A DNA stretch of 64,000 bases from Puniceicoccaceae bacterium (GCA_018402305.1 JAGYJE010000001.1:267703-331702), one strand, 5' to 3'; positions 20,692 through 32,848 are shown, counted from the first letter of the stretch. Made by a program: numbers and translations. Notes: generated by a model not told the origin, from the letters alone.

Positions 20692-21375
20692 TTGAATCAT
20701 CGAATTTATCAGAAAAAAGCAATGGCCAATGTATTTCCAAAGTGGGTCAACACGATCCCAATCAAAGTAATCGCCGCAATCACCCTGCTTGCGACGGCGG
20801 TCGTATTGGGGGTGACCTATTACGCAACGCCTAAATACACGCGCGTCGGCTATGCACCGACCCAGCCAGTTGCTTTCAGCCATGCGCTGCACGCCGGCCA
20901 ACTGGAGATTGATTGTCGTTATTGCCATACCTTTGTCGACCGCGCGGCGCATTCAAATGTTCCTGCGACTGAAGTTTGTATGACCTGTCACAGTATGGTC
21001 CGGCAGGACGATCCTCAACTGGCAATGGTGCGCGATAGCTACGAGTCGGGTGAGCCCATTCCCTGGGTACGCGTGCATGCGGCTCCGGATTATGTTTATT
21101 TCAACCATGCGGTGCACGTCAACCGGGGCATCAGTTGCGTTGAGTGTCACGGGCGGGTCGATCAAATGGAGGTGGTTCATCACGCGAAACCGCTCAGCAT
21201 GGCCTTTTGCCTGGAGTGCCATCGTAATCCGGAAGAATACATCCGTCCTCCTGAGGAGGTTTACAATCTTGCCTGGGAGCGCCCGGAAACCAAAGAATAC
21301 GACGAGGAAGCGATTGCCTTCGTTCACGACTGGAAGGTCAATCCGCCGCAAAGCTGTTCGGGTTGCCACCGCTAA
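20692..21375 (+). CDS. actA: Alternative complex III subunit ActA, pentaheme cytochrome c
   Basis: Five CXXCH motifs (CRYCH, CMTCH, CVECH, CLECH, CSGCH) and N-terminal TM; first gene of act order; likely ATG at 20722. Confidence 0.92.
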   Translation: MNHRIYQKKAMANVFPKWVNTIPIKVIAAITLLATAVVLGVTYYATPKYTRVGYAPTQPVAFSHALHAGQLEIDCRYCHTFVDRAAHSNVPATEVCMTCHSMVRQDDPQLAMVRDSYESGEPIPWVRVHAAPDYVYFNHAVHVNRGISCVECHGRVDQMEVVHHAKPLSMAFCLECHRNPEEYIRPPEEVYNLAWERPETKEYDEEAIAFVHDWKVNPPQSCSGCHR

Positions 21376-21404
21376 CGATCCGCAGAAAGAATCATTTGAA
21401 ATCC

Positions 21405-24400
21405 ATGAAACACTCAGAATTTTCAGGTCCCCGCTATTGGAAGAGCCTTGACGACCTCGCTGAAACGCCCGCCTTCAAAGACTGGGTTGAGCGCGAATTT
21501 CCGGCCGGTGCCTCCGAGATGGAGGGCGTCAACCGCCGCCAGTTTATGAAGGTCATGGCGGCTTCTTTCGGCCTGGCAGGTCTCGGCATGTCTGGTTGCC
21601 GCCGCCCTGAAAAAACGATCGTGGCTTATTCGAAAGCGCCTGAGTCGTTGATCCCCGGGGTGCCGGTTTACTACACCTCGTCGCAGCCCGGAGCGCGAGA
21701 CAACATACCGGTCATCGTGGAAACTCAATCGGGTCGTCCCACGAAGATTGAGGGTAACTCCAGCTATCGCCCCTACGGTGGAGCGACAACGATTTACACG
21801 CAGGCGAGCGTTCTCGATCTTTACGATCCCGACCGTGCAACGAAGAGCAGCCTGAATCCGAATGCAGTGCGCGACCGCTTGGCCGCGATCCACGAAAAGC
21901 ATGCTGCCGACGAAGGCGCGGGTCTCGTCTTTTTGGCAGAGCCCAGCACATCGCCCAGCCGTGCGAAGCTGGTTGCGCAAATTAAGGAAAAATTCCCCAA
22001 GGCAGTCTGGGCGGAATATAATCCGATCGACCAAACCGCCTCCGAGCGCGCGGCCAAAGCGGTCTACGGCAAAACTTTGCGCTCCATTCCCGAATTTACC
22101 AAAGCTCAGCGCGTGCTCTCGCTGGACGCCGACTTTCTTCTGAACGCCGATGCCTCCACAGGGCTGGCACGGGATTTTGTTAAGACGCGGAAAGTTCTGC
22201 ACTCCAAGGATGCGGACAAAATGAGCCGCCTTTATTCTGTGGAGAGTTCGCTCACCTCGACAGGATCGATGGCGGATCACCGCTTGCGCCTGGGCAGTAG
22301 CCAGATGGGCGCCTTCATCGCCAAGCTTGCTTTGGCTTTGGGCGTTCCGGGGCTGCCGTCTGCCGTGCAAGAGGCGGCTTCCAGCCTCGAAGTGGATGCC
22401 AAGTGGGTTGATGAGTGTGCAGCGGATCTTTTAGCCAACCGTGGCCGGGCGATCGTCGTTGCAGGCGAGCATCTACCGCAGTCGGTTCACATCATCGTCA
22501 TGGCGATCAACGAAATGCTCCGTGCGCCGGTGCGCTACGTCGAGGTTCCCGGGTCTGCGGAGGGGATTGAAGCAGCGGTTGCTCGTTTGAAGACGGGTGA
22601 TGTTCAGACCCTCGTCATGTTGAGTGGAAATCCGGTTTACGACGCGCCGGTCGATTTGGAATGGTCCGGTGCCATGGGGCAGGCCGCAGAGAGCCTCTAC
22701 TTCGGCGGTGCGATCAACGAAAGTTCGCAAGCGGCCGACGTCCATATTGCAGCATCCCACTATTTGGAGAGCTGGAGTGACGGGCGCACCTTCGATGGCA
22801 CGCTGGTTCCGGTGCAGCCGATGATTGAGCCGCTTTTCCCGACCTTGAGTGAGCTCGAGGTCTTGGCCCGCCTCGCCGGTGCCGAGACGACCGATGCCTA
22901 CTCGATCGTGCAGGCCACTTTCAATGAACTGGGCGGCAGCGACTTTAATCAGTTTCTCAGCCTTGGCTTACTCGAAGGCTCGGCTTATCCGGTGGTCAAA
23001 AGCCCATCCGGGAATTACTCCTCTGGAATCAAGCTTTCCGAACTCACCGCCCCTGCCCTGAGCAGTGGATCGCTGGAGGTTCGCTTCGCGGCCAGTTCCC
23101 ACGCGGGCGACGGACGTTACGCAAACAACGGGTGGCTAATGGAGTGTCCGGACCCTATGACCAAGCTGACCTGGGATAACGCGATCCTTATCAGCCCGCG
23201 TCTGGCCAAAGAGCTCGAGAAAGCGCAGGGCGTCCGGATTTTCCCGGGCAGGATGCCCATGAATCAGGACAGTCAATTTTTCAAAGCAGCCAAAGGGACG
23301 CTACAGACAAACAAAGCGACTTTCAAGCGGGGCAAAGAACAGGCAGTCGTTGCGGAGCTTACCCTCAACGGGCGGCGTGTCAAAGGCCCCATTCACGTGG
23401 TGCCTGGCATGGCCAACTACACGGTCGTCCTGCCGCTCGGTATGGGGCGCGAAATTGTTGGCCGTGTCGGCCAGGGTGTGGGCTTTAGCGCCTACACCGT
23501 GCGGGAATCCAAGCACGCGGGTATCGCAACTGGAGGCAGGCTGCAGCTGACTGCGGCGGTATCCGAGCTGGCGAACACACAGGAACATTGGTCGATGGAA
23601 GGGCGTGCCATCGTGCGTGAAGGAAACTCCGATTACTTCAAGAAGAACCCAAACTTTGCCAACGAAATGGGCGTGGAATCCCACGCCCCCGCGAACTACG
23701 GGAAATACGACGCCAAGTCCCTGCAGGAGAAGTCGGTCAATCAGTATAGGGGCAACTCCGCTTACGAGCATCCGAGCTTTGCGGATCCGGCGCCCAATGT
23801 AAAAGTATGGCAGGGTGAGGAAGCCCGGAAAAAATACCCTGATGTGCAACAGTGGGGGATGGCCATTGATATGAACAGCTGCACGGGTTGTTCGGCCTGC
23901 GTGGTGGCCTGCCAAAGCGAAAACAACATCCCGATCGTCGGCAAGGACCAGGTCTTGCGCGGCCGTGAGATGCACTGGATGCGGATTGACCGCTACTTTT
24001 CGGCAGAGAATTATGACCAAACGGATGTTCCAGAGGATGTGCAGGTTTCCTTCATGGGCATGCTCTGTCAGCACTGCGAAAACGCACCTTGCGAGCAGGT
24101 CTGTCCCGTCAATGCTACGGTGCACGACAGTCAGGGCCTGAACACCATGGCCTACAATCGCTGTGTGGGCACTCGTTACTGCGCGAATAATTGCCCCTAC
24201 AAGGTCCGCCGGTTTAACTTCTTCGATTGGAATAAACGGCAAATCGGGGAGTTTTACAAGGGCCCGCTCGGACCGGTCGACGAACCTGAACTGGGCAAGA
24301 TGCAAAAGAACCCGAACGTGACCATCCGCATGCGTGGCGTCATGGAGAAATGCACGTATTGCACGCAGCGCATCGAAGCGGCAAAGATCGACCAAAAGCG

Positions 24401-24782
24401 CCTTGCCGGAGCCTCCGGCTCTATCAAGGTGGCTGACGGAGCGATCAAAACGGCCTGCCAGCAGGTCTGCCCAACCGATGCGATCACCTTTGGCGACATC
24501 TCCGACGCCGAGACCGAGGTTTCTCGAATGAAGGCCAGCGACCGAAACTATTCCGTGCTCGGTTATCTGAACATTCGTCCGCGCACGACCTACCTGGCTC
24601 GCCTGCGCAACCCGAATCCCAAGATGCCGGATGCGTATTCGAAACCCTATGCCTACGCCAATTACAAGGACCGCTATGGCAGCGGGGGGCACAGCACCAA
24701 AGACTATCCGGATGCTTCCGTAGGCTATCCGGATGCATCCGGTGCCAGTTCTCAGACTGAGGGCGCGCCAGCGGCTCACTAA
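21405..24782 (+). CDS. actB: Alternative complex III subunit ActB, molybdopterin-oxidoreductase-like with Fe-S domain
   Basis: Twin-Arg [24 protein letters not shown]-terminal Fe-S motifs [56 protein letters not shown] at 21405 inside ORF. Confidence 0.94.
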   Translation: MKHSEFSGPRYWKSLDDLAETPAFKDWVEREFPAGASEMEGVNRRQFMKVMAASFGLAGLGMSGCRRPEKTIVAYSKAPESLIPGVPVYYTSSQPGARDNIPVIVETQSGRPTKIEGNSSYRPYGGATTIYTQASVLDLYDPDRATKSSLNPNAVRDRLAAIHEKHAADEGAGLVFLAEPSTSPSRAKLVAQIKEKFPKAVWAEYNPIDQTASERAAKAVYGKTLRSIPEFTKAQRVLSLDADFLLNADASTGLARDFVKTRKVLHSKDADKMSRLYSVESSLTSTGSMADHRLRLGSSQMGAFIAKLALALGVPGLPSAVQEAASSLEVDAKWVDECAADLLANRGRAIVVAGEHLPQSVHIIVMAINEMLRAPVRYVEVPGSAEGIEAAVARLKTGDVQTLVMLSGNPVYDAPVDLEWSGAMGQAAESLYFGGAINESSQAADVHIAASHYLESWSDGRTFDGTLVPVQPMIEPLFPTLSELEVLARLAGAETTDAYSIVQATFNELGGSDFNQFLSLGLLEGSAYPVVKSPSGNYSSGIKLSELTAPALSSGSLEVRFAASSHAGDGRYANNGWLMECPDPMTKLTWDNAILISPRLAKELEKAQGVRIFPGRMPMNQDSQFFKAAKGTLQTNKATFKRGKEQAVVAELTLNGRRVKGPIHVVPGMANYTVVLPLGMGREIVGRVGQGVGFSAYTVRESKHAGIATGGRLQLTAAVSELANTQEHWSMEGRAIVREGNSDYFKKNPNFANEMGVESHAPANYGKYDAKSLQEKSVNQYRGNSAYEHPSFADPAPNVKVWQGEEARKKYPDVQQWGMAIDMNSCTGCSACVVACQSENNIPIVGKDQVLRGREMHWMRIDRYFSAENYDQTDVPEDVQVSFMGMLCQHCENAPCEQVCPVNATVHDSQGLNTMAYNRCVGTRYCANNCPYKVRRFNFFDWNKRQIGEFYKGPLGPVDEPELGKMQKNPNVTIRMRGVMEKCTYCTQRIEAAKIDQKRLAGASGSIKVADGAIKTACQQVCPTDAITFGDISDAETEVSRMKASDRNYSVLGYLNIRPRTTYLARLRNPNPKMPDAYSKPYAYANYKDRYGSGGHSTKDYPDASVGYPDASGASSQTEGAPAAH

Positions 24783-24819
24783 ATTCTAAAACTTTCCTAC
24801 TACCTGCGAACCGATTCAC

Positions 24820-26349
24820 ATGGCTACCACGACTCAAGATAGTTCAATGGATGCAACCCAAGCTGCACTGCTGGCGAAGGTGCAACCCGCCGAACTCCAT
24901 GAACAGCCCCTTGTCACGAACAACCGTGATTTCAACTGGGTAACGGATAAGATCTGCCGCATCGTCGAGACCAAAACCCCCACATGGTGGTGGATTTGCA
25001 TGGCGGTGGCGCTGGTCACCGCATCCTTCACCGGACTTGGCTTGCTTTGGCTGGTCAGCGCGGGTGTTGGTGTCTGGGGCCTGGCCAATCCGATCAATTG
25101 GGGTTGGGCGATTGTGAATTTCGTTTTCTGGATTGGTATTGGCCACGCCGGGACCCTGATTTCGGCGGTGCTTTGCTTGCTCAAGCAGGGGTGGCGAACG
25201 TCGATTAACCGGGCCGCGGAAGCGATGACGATTTTCGCGGTAGTCTGTGCGGGTATCTTCCCGCTCTTTCACGTCGGCCGGGTTTGGTTCGCCTGGTGGC
25301 TTTTTCCGATACCCAACTCAAACGTCATCTGGCCGCAGTTCCGGTCGCCGCTGGAGTGGGACGTCTTTGCGGTCTCTACCTACGGAACGGTGTCCGTTCT
25401 CTTCTGGTATATGGGGATGATTCCCGATCTCGGTGTGCTGCGCGACCGCGCAGTCCAGCGCTTGAAGGCGGGCGTCTACGAAGGTCCCACCGCCGTGTCG
25501 CAGAAGCTGGCGCAAGGCATGGATATTTTCCGCAAAAACCTCTACGCAATCTTCGCCATGGGCTGGCGCAACGCGGGGAACCACTGGCGCAACTACGAGA
25601 TGGCCTACTTGATTCTGGCCGGTCTCTCCACGCCGCTGGTGCTCTCGGTGCACACGATCGTGTCCTTCGACTTTGCGCTCGCCGTGTTGCCGGGTTGGCA
25701 CACCACCATTTTCCCACCTTACTTCGTGGCGGGGGCGATTTTCTCCGGCTTTGGCATGGTGCTGACGCTCATGCTGCCCCTGCGCGCCCTCTACGGTCTG
25801 CACGACCTCATCACGCAGCGACACATTGATAACATGTGTAAGATCTGCCTCGGGACCGGGTCGATCGTGGGCTACGCCTACATCATGGAGTTCTTCATCG
25901 CCTGGTATGGAGCCAATCCTTACGAGAGCTTCGCGTTTATCAATAGGGCCTTCGGCCAGTATTGGTGGGCCTATGTCATGATGTTCAGCTGTAATGTGTT
26001 CACCCCGCAGCTTTTCTGGTTCAAGAAGGTTCGGGAAAACGCCGCGCTGGTTTGGATCATGTCGATCTTCATCAACGTTGGCATGTGGTTCGAGCGCTTC
26101 GTTATCACTGTGACTTCGCTGGCCAATGACTTTCTTCCCTCCAGCTGGGGCTACTACTCGCCGACGATTGTCGATATCCTGACCTTTTTCGGGACCTTTG
26201 GCCTCTTTAGCGTGCTCTTTTTGCTGTTCCTGCGCTTCCTGCCCCTGATGCCGATTGCGGAGGTTAAATTTGTTATGCCTCAGGCGGACGCGCACGGTCA
26301 TAATCATGCCCACGGCGACCCGGCTCATGGACAAGGAGATCATCACTAA
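24820..26349 (+). CDS. actC: Alternative complex III subunit ActC (NrfD/PsrC-like)
   Basis: [27 protein letters not shown], multi-TM, His-rich C-terminus; act order. Confidence 0.94.
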   Translation: MATTTQDSSMDATQAALLAKVQPAELHEQPLVTNNRDFNWVTDKICRIVETKTPTWWWICMAVALVTASFTGLGLLWLVSAGVGVWGLANPINWGWAIVNFVFWIGIGHAGTLISAVLCLLKQGWRTSINRAAEAMTIFAVVCAGIFPLFHVGRVWFAWWLFPIPNSNVIWPQFRSPLEWDVFAVSTYGTVSVLFWYMGMIPDLGVLRDRAVQRLKAGVYEGPTAVSQKLAQGMDIFRKNLYAIFAMGWRNAGNHWRNYEMAYLILAGLSTPLVLSVHTIVSFDFALAVLPGWHTTIFPPYFVAGAIFSGFGMVLTLMLPLRALYGLHDLITQRHIDNMCKICLGTGSIVGYAYIMEFFIAWYGANPYESFAFINRAFGQYWWAYVMMFSCNVFTPQLFWFKKVRENAALVWIMSIFINVGMWFERFVITVTSLANDFLPSSWGYYSPTIVDILTFFGTFGLFSVLFLLFLRFLPLMPIAEVKFVMPQADAHGHNHAHGDPAHGQGDHH

Positions 26350-26879
26350 TGTCTGAAAAATACGGAATTATCGCTTCCTTCCCGGACACGCCCTCGTTCT
26401 TCCATGCAGCGGAGAAGGTGCGGGACGCGGGTTATAAAAAGTGGGATACCTACTCGTCCTTCCCGGTGCACGGGATGCCGGAGGCGCAGGGTCAACCCCG
26501 CTCCAAAGTACCGATCTTCACCTTCGTCGGTGGCATTACCGGCTTCATTGTAGGCCTGGTCATGGTCTGGTATATGAATGCCTATGATTACCCGCTGATT
26601 GTTCGCGGGCAGCCGTATTTCAGTCCGGTTTTTCCCTTCCCGATTATGTATGAGTTGACCATCCTGCTCGCTGCTTTCGGTACTCTTGGTGGTATGTTCC
26701 TGACGAATTTGCTTCCGCAACACTACAATCCTCTCTTTAACAGTGATACCTTCCTGGAAGTATCCGGAGACCGTCTCGTTATCGCCATTGAGGCGCGCGA
26801 CGAGCAATTTGACCCCGTCACGACCCGCCAGTTTCTTGAGGAAATAGGGGGCACGGATATCGAGGAGGTCTCAGCTTAG
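26349..26879 (+). CDS. actD: Alternative complex III subunit ActD (DUF3341)
   Basis: [43 protein letters not shown]. Confidence 0.93.
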   Translation: MSEKYGIIASFPDTPSFFHAAEKVRDAGYKKWDTYSSFPVHGMPEAQGQPRSKVPIFTFVGGITGFIVGLVMVWYMNAYDYPLIVRGQPYFSPVFPFPIMYELTILLAAFGTLGGMFLTNLLPQHYNPLFNSDTFLEVSGDRLVIAIEARDEQFDPVTTRQFLEEIGGTDIEEVSA

Positions 26880-26890
26880 GAGCCAGCACC

Positions 26891-27544
26891 ATGCGTATTT
26901 TTCTCATCATTTATGTTTTCGTGATTGTCGCGACCGTCACGATACTCGGCTTCCGTGGTTCGCTCAGCACCAAGACGCCTTTGGAGGTGTTTCCGGACAT
27001 GGACCATCAGGCGAAGTATAAGCCCCAGTCCGAGAATGACTTTTTCCGGGATCGTCGGAATGACCGTCCGATCCCTGCGGGCACCGTGGCTCGCGGGAAT
27101 TACCTGAATCAGCAGGCGGTTTTCTCTGAGGACTTCGCGGACAAACGCCTCGGTGACACCGCTTTGCTTGAGGGGAAAGACGCTGAGGGTAACTTCATCG
27201 CAAAACTTCCCCTGGCGGTAAGCTATGAGCTGATTGAGCAAGGGCGGGAGCGCTATGAGATCTTCTGCACATCCTGCCATGGTTCTGCCGGAGATGGCAA
27301 TGGAGTGACTAAGCCCTACGGTGTTTTGGCCGCGTCCTATCACGATGACCGCTTGCGTAACGAGACGGACGGCTACCTTTACGATGTCATCATGAACGGG
27401 AAGGGCCTGATGTATGGGCTGAAAGACCGCCTCTCGCCGGAAGAGAGTTGGGCCATCGTCCTTTATGTGCGCGCCTTGCAACTTTCGCAAAATGCCGGTG
27501 CCGACGCCTTGACGGCTGCACAACGCTCTGAGTTGGGATTTTAA
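26891..27544 (+). CDS. actE: Alternative complex III subunit ActE, monoheme cytochrome c
   Basis: YEIFCTSCHGSAGDGNGVTKPYG; RPIPAGTVARG; act order. Confidence 0.92.
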   Translation: MRIFLIIYVFVIVATVTILGFRGSLSTKTPLEVFPDMDHQAKYKPQSENDFFRDRRNDRPIPAGTVARGNYLNQQAVFSEDFADKRLGDTALLEGKDAEGNFIAKLPLAVSYELIEQGRERYEIFCTSCHGSAGDGNGVTKPYGVLAASYHDDRLRNETDGYLYDVIMNGKGLMYGLKDRLSPEESWAIVLYVRALQLSQNAGADALTAAQRSELGF

Positions 27545-27548
27545 TATT

Positions 27549-28820
27549 ATGATTTCGGACACAAAGAACACTCAAGGTAACAAAGTGGGGATGATTGCCC
27601 TCATCGCAGGTATCGTCGGCATTGTTATCGCATTATTCGGCTTCAAACAGGGTTGGGATGCAGGCGAGGTGCGCCCGATCATGAGCTGGCTGATCGCGCT
27701 TGGCTTCTGGCTCTCGATCGTGGTGGGCATGCTCTTTCTCGTTCAGATCTGGTATGTCTTCCACGCCCGCTGGCCGACGATCATTCGCCGCCAGTGCGAG
27801 CACTGCATGGCGGCGCTGCCTTACTTGCTGTTGCTCTTCCTGCCGCTCCTTGCCATTCCTATTTTCCATGAAAACGCGGGTCTGCTTTGGAAGTGGATGG
27901 ACGGCAACAATGCCATGCCCGGCCAAATCACCGTGGCGGGTGACCCGCTCTACGATTGGAAGTCGCCCTACCTCAACATTGAGTTTTTCGCCGCCCGCGC
28001 GGTGGGGATCTTTCTAGTCTTCATCGGAATCGCCGCGCTACTGCGCAAATGGTCCTTCGATACCGACACGACGGGCAATGTGGCTAACACGCACCGGGCC
28101 CGTCGCCTTTCGGCGCTCGGGCTCTTTCTCTGTGCCATCGGCGCCACACTGGCTTCGATCGACTGGTTTAAGTCGTTGGAGTACCACTGGTTTTCGACGA
28201 TGTATGGCGTCTGGTTCTTTGCGGCCTGCATGCGGGCCGCGCTCGCCTCGATCATTATTCTTTGCGTGATTCTCGCCGCGAAGGGCTACCTGAAGGGCAT
28301 TCTCAAGCAGGCGCACCGTTATGATATCGGCTGTATGATGCTGGCCTTCACCGTGTTCTGGGCCTACATTAGCTTTTCCCAGTATTTCCTGATCTATAGT
28401 GCTAACATCCCGGAAGAAGTCTTTTGGTATAACATTCGTGAGAAGAACTACAACGGTGACTTGAACAGCTGGTGGTGGGTCAGCATGGGCCTGATTTTTG
28501 GGCACTTTCTTACGCCTTTTCTTCTTTTGCTCTGGTATAAGACCAAAGTAGTCATGTGGCGTACGGTGGTCGTCGCCGTATGGATTCTAGCGTTCCACCT
28601 GCTTGACCTCTATTGGAATATCATTCCCGGTAAGGTGGTCACCATGGATACGACTGAAGGCTACCTGGTTCGTCAGTTCTCAATCACTGTCTATGACGTG
28701 GCAGCTCTCATTGGAATTGGTGGTATTTGCATCTTTGCGATGTGCCGCAGCATGAAAAAAGCGGAGCCGATTCCGGTCCGTGACCCGAATATCCTCACTT
28801 CGCTCAACTATACGGAGTAA
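27549..28820 (+). CDS. actF: Alternative complex III subunit ActF (NrfD-like membrane subunit)
   Basis: Multi-TM protein FTVFWAYISFSQYFLIYSANIPEEVFWYNIR; act order. Confidence 0.92.
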   Translation: MISDTKNTQGNKVGMIALIAGIVGIVIALFGFKQGWDAGEVRPIMSWLIALGFWLSIVVGMLFLVQIWYVFHARWPTIIRRQCEHCMAALPYLLLLFLPLLAIPIFHENAGLLWKWMDGNNAMPGQITVAGDPLYDWKSPYLNIEFFAARAVGIFLVFIGIAALLRKWSFDTDTTGNVANTHRARRLSALGLFLCAIGATLASIDWFKSLEYHWFSTMYGVWFFAACMRAALASIIILCVILAAKGYLKGILKQAHRYDIGCMMLAFTVFWAYISFSQYFLIYSANIPEEVFWYNIREKNYNGDLNSWWWVSMGLIFGHFLTPFLLLLWYKTKVVMWRTVVVAVWILAFHLLDLYWNIIPGKVVTMDTTEGYLVRQFSITVYDVAALIGIGGICIFAMCRSMKKAEPIPVRDPNILTSLNYTE

Positions 28821-28825
28821 CGAAC

Positions 28826-29146
28826 ATGTCTGAATCTCAAGCATCCAAGAGTAACTTTCTTCTCACCTTCCTCGGTGGGCTGGGGGCAATTCTTATCTTC
28901 CTACTCATCCTCTTCATCGCCTACCTGCCCAATCGTCCCGACCCGGTCGATGCCAGCGTGGTGGCGGAGCGGCAGGCCAAGGCAGATGAGGCGCGTGCTG
29001 CCGGTATCAAAAAATTGACCACTCTGGAGGTGATCAATGCGGAAGATCGTATCGCCCGTATCCCGATCAGTGATGCCATGCAGCGCATTGTCAGCGCCTA
29101 TCGCGACCACAGCAACGGCTCCGATGAGCTGACGAGCAAGGACTAG
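28826..29146 (+). CDS. Small single-TM hypothetical protein between ACIII and cbb3 oxidase genes
   Basis: FLLTFLGGLGAILIFLLILFIAYLPNRP TM followed by charged domain; tight spacing on both sides. Confidence 0.75.
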   Translation: MSESQASKSNFLLTFLGGLGAILIFLLILFIAYLPNRPDPVDASVVAERQAKADEARAAGIKKLTTLEVINAEDRIARIPISDAMQRIVSAYRDHSNGSDELTSKD

Positions 29147-29155
29147 AGCGAACCC

Positions 29156-29392
29156 ATGGACGCAGAGAGCTATACAGACCTAATGCCGATCATTTTCCTG
29201 GGGGTTGCCTTCTTTACGGTTGCTATCAGCATGCTTTATTGGAGTGCGAAACGGGGCCAGCTGCGCGATTTTGACAAACAAGCCAAAACTATTTTCACCG
29301 AGGAAGAGCCGGAGGGAGAGTTATCCGACTCGTTTCCGGCCAAGCCAAAAAAGAAGAAAGGGCGGGATAAGCTTAAATTTGAGAGTCAATAA
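29156..29392 (+). CDS. ccoS: CcoS-like cbb3 oxidase maturation protein
   Basis: IIFLGVAFFTVAISMLYWSAKRGQLRDFDKQAKTIFTEE resembles CcoS TM + GQ-x-DD-x-A-x-x-I pattern; lies directly before ccoN. Confidence 0.65.
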   Translation: MDAESYTDLMPIIFLGVAFFTVAISMLYWSAKRGQLRDFDKQAKTIFTEEEPEGELSDSFPAKPKKKKGRDKLKFESQ

Positions 29393-29473
29393 GGCGGTTT
29401 TCTAACCGATCTTCGATCTTTTCAAAAGCTTCCCTAGCTCGCATTCTCGACTTTCACGTATCGAAAACTTTCA

Positions 29474-30952
29474 ATGAGCCAATCCACGACAAATACAGCT
29501 GGTGAGACGCCTTACTCGACGAACAGCACAGCCGAGCGGGCTGAGCTGAGCACGATCGACGCTTCCATTCGCACGGCTGCCTTATTTTTTGTCATCTCAG
29601 CGATCGGCTGGTTGATGATCGGTACGGTCTTGGCACTTTTGGCGGCGTTTAAGGCGCACGAGCCGAACTTTGCCAGTACCTATGAATTTTTGACCTTCGG
29701 CCGGGTGCGCTCGGCGCACCTCAACGCAATGGCGCTGGGTTGGGGAAATAACATAATCTTCGCGGTGGGCCTTTGGATCATGGCGCGGCTTTGCCGCTCG
29801 CCGATTAACCACAAAGGCCTCCTGTTGATTGCGGGTATTTTTTGGAATGTCGGTCTGACGGTCGGCATCTTCGGTATCTTGCGGGGTGATATCACTTCGG
29901 TTGAGTGGCTGGAAATTCCCCACTACGCGACACCGCTTTTGGCCCTTTCGTATGCGCTAATTGGAGTTTGGGGCGTCATGGCATTTCGCTTCCGCAAGGG
30001 CGATCATGTGTATGTTTCGCAATGGTATATTCTGGCCGCGATCTTTTGGTTTCCCTGGCTCTATATTGTCGCTCAGATTATGATCATCTGGTTCCCGGCG
30101 CGCGGTGTGGTTCAGTCAGTTACCAATTGGTGGTTTGCTCACAATGTCTTGGGGCTCTGGCTGACACCAATGGCATTGGCCACTGCCTATTATCTAATTC
30201 CCAAAGTACTGGGGCGGCCAATTTATTCCTATTATCTTTCAGTGCTCGGCTTTTGGTCGTTAGCTATATTTTACAATTGGGCCGGGGTGCACCATTTGAT
30301 TGGTGGACCCATTCCTGTCTGGCTTATTTCGGCTGGTATCGTGGCCTCGGTCATGATGGTGGTGCCGGTGGTCGTGGTTGGCATCAATCACCACATGTCG
30401 GTGGTCGGCCTACACCGGGAGGTCTGGCGTAGTCCCACGCTCCGGTTCGTGGTCTTTGGGGCGATTTCCTACACCATGGTGAGTCTGATTGGCTCGGCCA
30501 TGGCTCTGCGCACAGTCAACCAAGTGACCCACTTCACCCACTTCACTGTGGGCCACGCGCACCACGGGGTTTACGCATTTTTCACCATGATCATGTTCGG
30601 CGGGGTTTACTACATGATGCCGCGTCTGCTCAAGCGAGAGTGGCCGTCGGCGGGGCTGATCAAGTTGCATTTTTGGGCCTGTGCGATTGGCATTACAATC
30701 ATGGTTGTGGCCTTGCAAGTGGGTGGCTGGATCCAAGGAATGGAGATGAATAACGCGGAAATACCCTTCCTCCAAACCGTTCAAAATACGATTCCCTGGC
30801 TCAAGGCACGCTCGGTTTCAGGTATTTTCCTGACCGTGGGTCACGTCGCTTTCGCGGTGAACTTTTTCTGGATGCTCTTTGCTGCGGGTGCCGTGCGAGC
30901 CAAGCAAGGGCCCACGCTACTCGCCGAGGTGAAGGAAGGAGGCGTCGCTTAA
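29474..30952 (+). CDS. ccoN: cbb3-type cytochrome c oxidase subunit I
   Basis: WFAHNVLG (CuB His), FYNWAGVHH (Tyr six residues before His-His), [14 protein letters not shown] (heme ligands). Confidence 0.95.
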   Translation: MSQSTTNTAGETPYSTNSTAERAELSTIDASIRTAALFFVISAIGWLMIGTVLALLAAFKAHEPNFASTYEFLTFGRVRSAHLNAMALGWGNNIIFAVGLWIMARLCRSPINHKGLLLIAGIFWNVGLTVGIFGILRGDITSVEWLEIPHYATPLLALSYALIGVWGVMAFRFRKGDHVYVSQWYILAAIFWFPWLYIVAQIMIIWFPARGVVQSVTNWWFAHNVLGLWLTPMALATAYYLIPKVLGRPIYSYYLSVLGFWSLAIFYNWAGVHHLIGGPIPVWLISAGIVASVMMVVPVVVVGINHHMSVVGLHREVWRSPTLRFVVFGAISYTMVSLIGSAMALRTVNQVTHFTHFTVGHAHHGVYAFFTMIMFGGVYYMMPRLLKREWPSAGLIKLHFWACAIGITIMVVALQVGGWIQGMEMNNAEIPFLQTVQNTIPWLKARSVSGIFLTVGHVAFAVNFFWMLFAAGAVRAKQGPTLLAEVKEGGVA

Positions 30953-31632
30953 TGAAAAACCTCCCGCTTCTTTTCTGTGGTATTTTTTTCGCGCTGGCAT
31001 TCTCATTTGTCGGGTTGATTCTTACGAGCCATATTCAGATCGGTGGTCTGGCGCAGACGACGGAAACAGTCACCCCGTCGGAGGCGGATCCAAGCGTAAT
31101 GGTCATGGCTGAAGGTGAGCCGCTCTTCCCCCGCAAAGAGTCGGGCATCGTCAAACAGGGAAAGGATGTCTATATTTCGATGGGCTGCGTCTACTGCCAC
31201 AGCCAGCAAGCACGCCGGTCAGAGTTCGGCGCGGATTTTGATCGCGGTTGGGGCCCCCGCCAAACGGTGGCTCGCGACTATATCACTCAAGAGCGAGTGC
31301 TCCTTGGCACAATGCGGACGGGTCCAGACCTGGTGCATCTCGGCGGGCGCTATGCGGGCGACGCCGGACGTGACTGGAATCATCTGCACCTCTACAACCC
31401 GCAGATTGTTTCCGAGGGGTCAACAATGCCGCCTTTTGCTTTTCTCTATGATGTGCGCAAGATTGAGAATGAACCTTCGCCAAACGCTTTGGTTTTTCCT
31501 CCAAATTCCGAATATGGTCCGGAGGAAGGCTACGAGGTGGTTCCGACGCGTCGGGCCGTGGCCCTGGTCGAGTATTTGTTGAGCCTGAAAATTGACTACA
31601 GCCTGCCGGAGGCACCTATTCTAGAACAATGA
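30952..31632 (+). CDS. ccoO: cbb3-type cytochrome c oxidase subunit II
   Basis: [35 protein letters not shown]-terminal TM. Confidence 0.94.
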   Translation: MKNLPLLFCGIFFALAFSFVGLILTSHIQIGGLAQTTETVTPSEADPSVMVMAEGEPLFPRKESGIVKQGKDVYISMGCVYCHSQQARRSEFGADFDRGWGPRQTVARDYITQERVLLGTMRTGPDLVHLGGRYAGDAGRDWNHLHLYNPQIVSEGSTMPPFAFLYDVRKIENEPSPNALVFPPNSEYGPEEGYEVVPTRRAVALVEYLLSLKIDYSLPEAPILEQ

Positions 31633-32408
31633 GCGAACACGAAAAGAACCCCGGCCCGAACTCCGCTAGCCGAGAGTCTCTGGAGCAAGCGGCCATGCAA
31701 GACGAGCAGATGCAGGACGTGCATGCACAGCTCATGCGTGAGAAGGAAGAGCCGCATGAGGGCTTTTCGCCTGTCCCTATTTTTTTAATGTTCGCCTTCG
31801 CAGCGCTTTGTTTTTGGGGCGGGGTTTACCTGGTGGAGTATTCCGGAGGCTACCGCTGGGATGCCTATTCGCCGGACTTCAAACCGGGCGCGGATAAGCC
31901 GAAGCCGCCGGAAATTTCATTATTTGATCGGGGTGCCCGAATTTACCGGAATCAGTGTGCTCAGTGTCACCAAGCGGAGGGTAATGGAGTCGCTGGCGTT
32001 TATCCGCCACTTGCCGGGGCCGATTGGGTGACCGGGCACCCACAGGTCATCGCGCGTATTTTGATCAACGGGCTAAACGGCCCGATTGAGGTCGCGGGGA
32101 ATACGTATAATGGCAACATGCCCGCCTTCGGCCCGAACGGCCTCGGTTTGAATGAACGAGACATCGCCGCCGTTATTACCTATACCCGTCAGGAGTGGGG
32201 GAACGACGCGTCTGAGGTCACGCCTGACATGATCCGGCAGTATGTGGCAGATTATGGGAGTCGAACAGCTCCGTGGAAGGCGGAAGAACTGAAGGAGAAC
32301 CTTGGCCCTGTGCCCGGGGGTTCCTCCGGAGATTCTGAAAACGAAGCGGGCACAGGTGAGAGTGGAGCGACCGAGGAAACGGTTGCCATCATCACATCGG
32401 CTCGGTAG
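31629..32408 (+). CDS. Membrane-anchored monoheme cytochrome c (CcoP-like)
   Basis: One TM, single CXXCH ([23 protein letters not shown]), overlaps ccoO stop. Confidence 0.85.
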   Translation: MSEHEKNPGPNSASRESLEQAAMQDEQMQDVHAQLMREKEEPHEGFSPVPIFLMFAFAALCFWGGVYLVEYSGGYRWDAYSPDFKPGADKPKPPEISLFDRGARIYRNQCAQCHQAEGNGVAGVYPPLAGADWVTGHPQVIARILINGLNGPIEVAGNTYNGNMPAFGPNGLGLNERDIAAVITYTRQEWGNDASEVTPDMIRQYVADYGSRTAPWKAEELKENLGPVPGGSSGDSENEAGTGESGATEETVAIITSAR

Positions 32409-32476
32409 GCGCAGGAACCAGAAGTCGATTGCCGGTGAGCTTGACCGGGCATGTTTCTCTATTATGGTTGGGGGTT

Positions 32477-32848
32477 ATGACGGATTTATTGGAAATGCCT
32501 GAAAGTGTCCGTTTGGGCAACGAAAGATTGCTCTACGTGACGGAAGCCGCCGGGGCCAAACTAGGTACCTTGATCGAGCGTGAGCAGAAAGGCGACTTTC
32601 TTCGGGTCAAAATCTCGGGTGGCGGATGTAATGGATTGAGCTATAAAATGAAATTTGTCGAAGCGCCGAAACGCGGCGATATACTCGTTCGGTCCGCAGG
32701 GGCCAAGGTTCTCGTCGACACGAAGAGTGCTCTCTATCTTCGGGGGACCCAGCTTGATTACTCGGATAGTATGGTCGGCGGTGGATTTAAATTCAGCAAC
32801 CCCAACGCGAAGTCGAGCTGTAGCTGTGGTGAGAGCTTCAGTATTTAG
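32477..32848 (+). CDS. Iron-sulfur cluster assembly/insertion protein (IscA/ErpA family)
   Basis: VKISGGGCNGLSYKMKF...SCSCGESF three-Cys signature; ATG at 32477 inside ORF. Confidence 0.92.
   Translation: MTDLLEMPESVRLGNERLLYVTEAAGAKLGTLIEREQKGDFLRVKISGGGCNGLSYKMKFVEAPKRGDILVRSAGAKVLVDTKSALYLRGTQLDYSDSMVGGGFKFSNPNAKSSCSCGESFSI

Noticed and set aside
23301-24779. 492-aa antisense ORF opposite actB (also 25318-26346 opposite actC, 45168-45986 opposite lptD)
   Set aside because: Shadow ORFs in GC-rich coding DNA; the sense strand encodes clear conserved proteins and the antisense translations show no recognisable domain.
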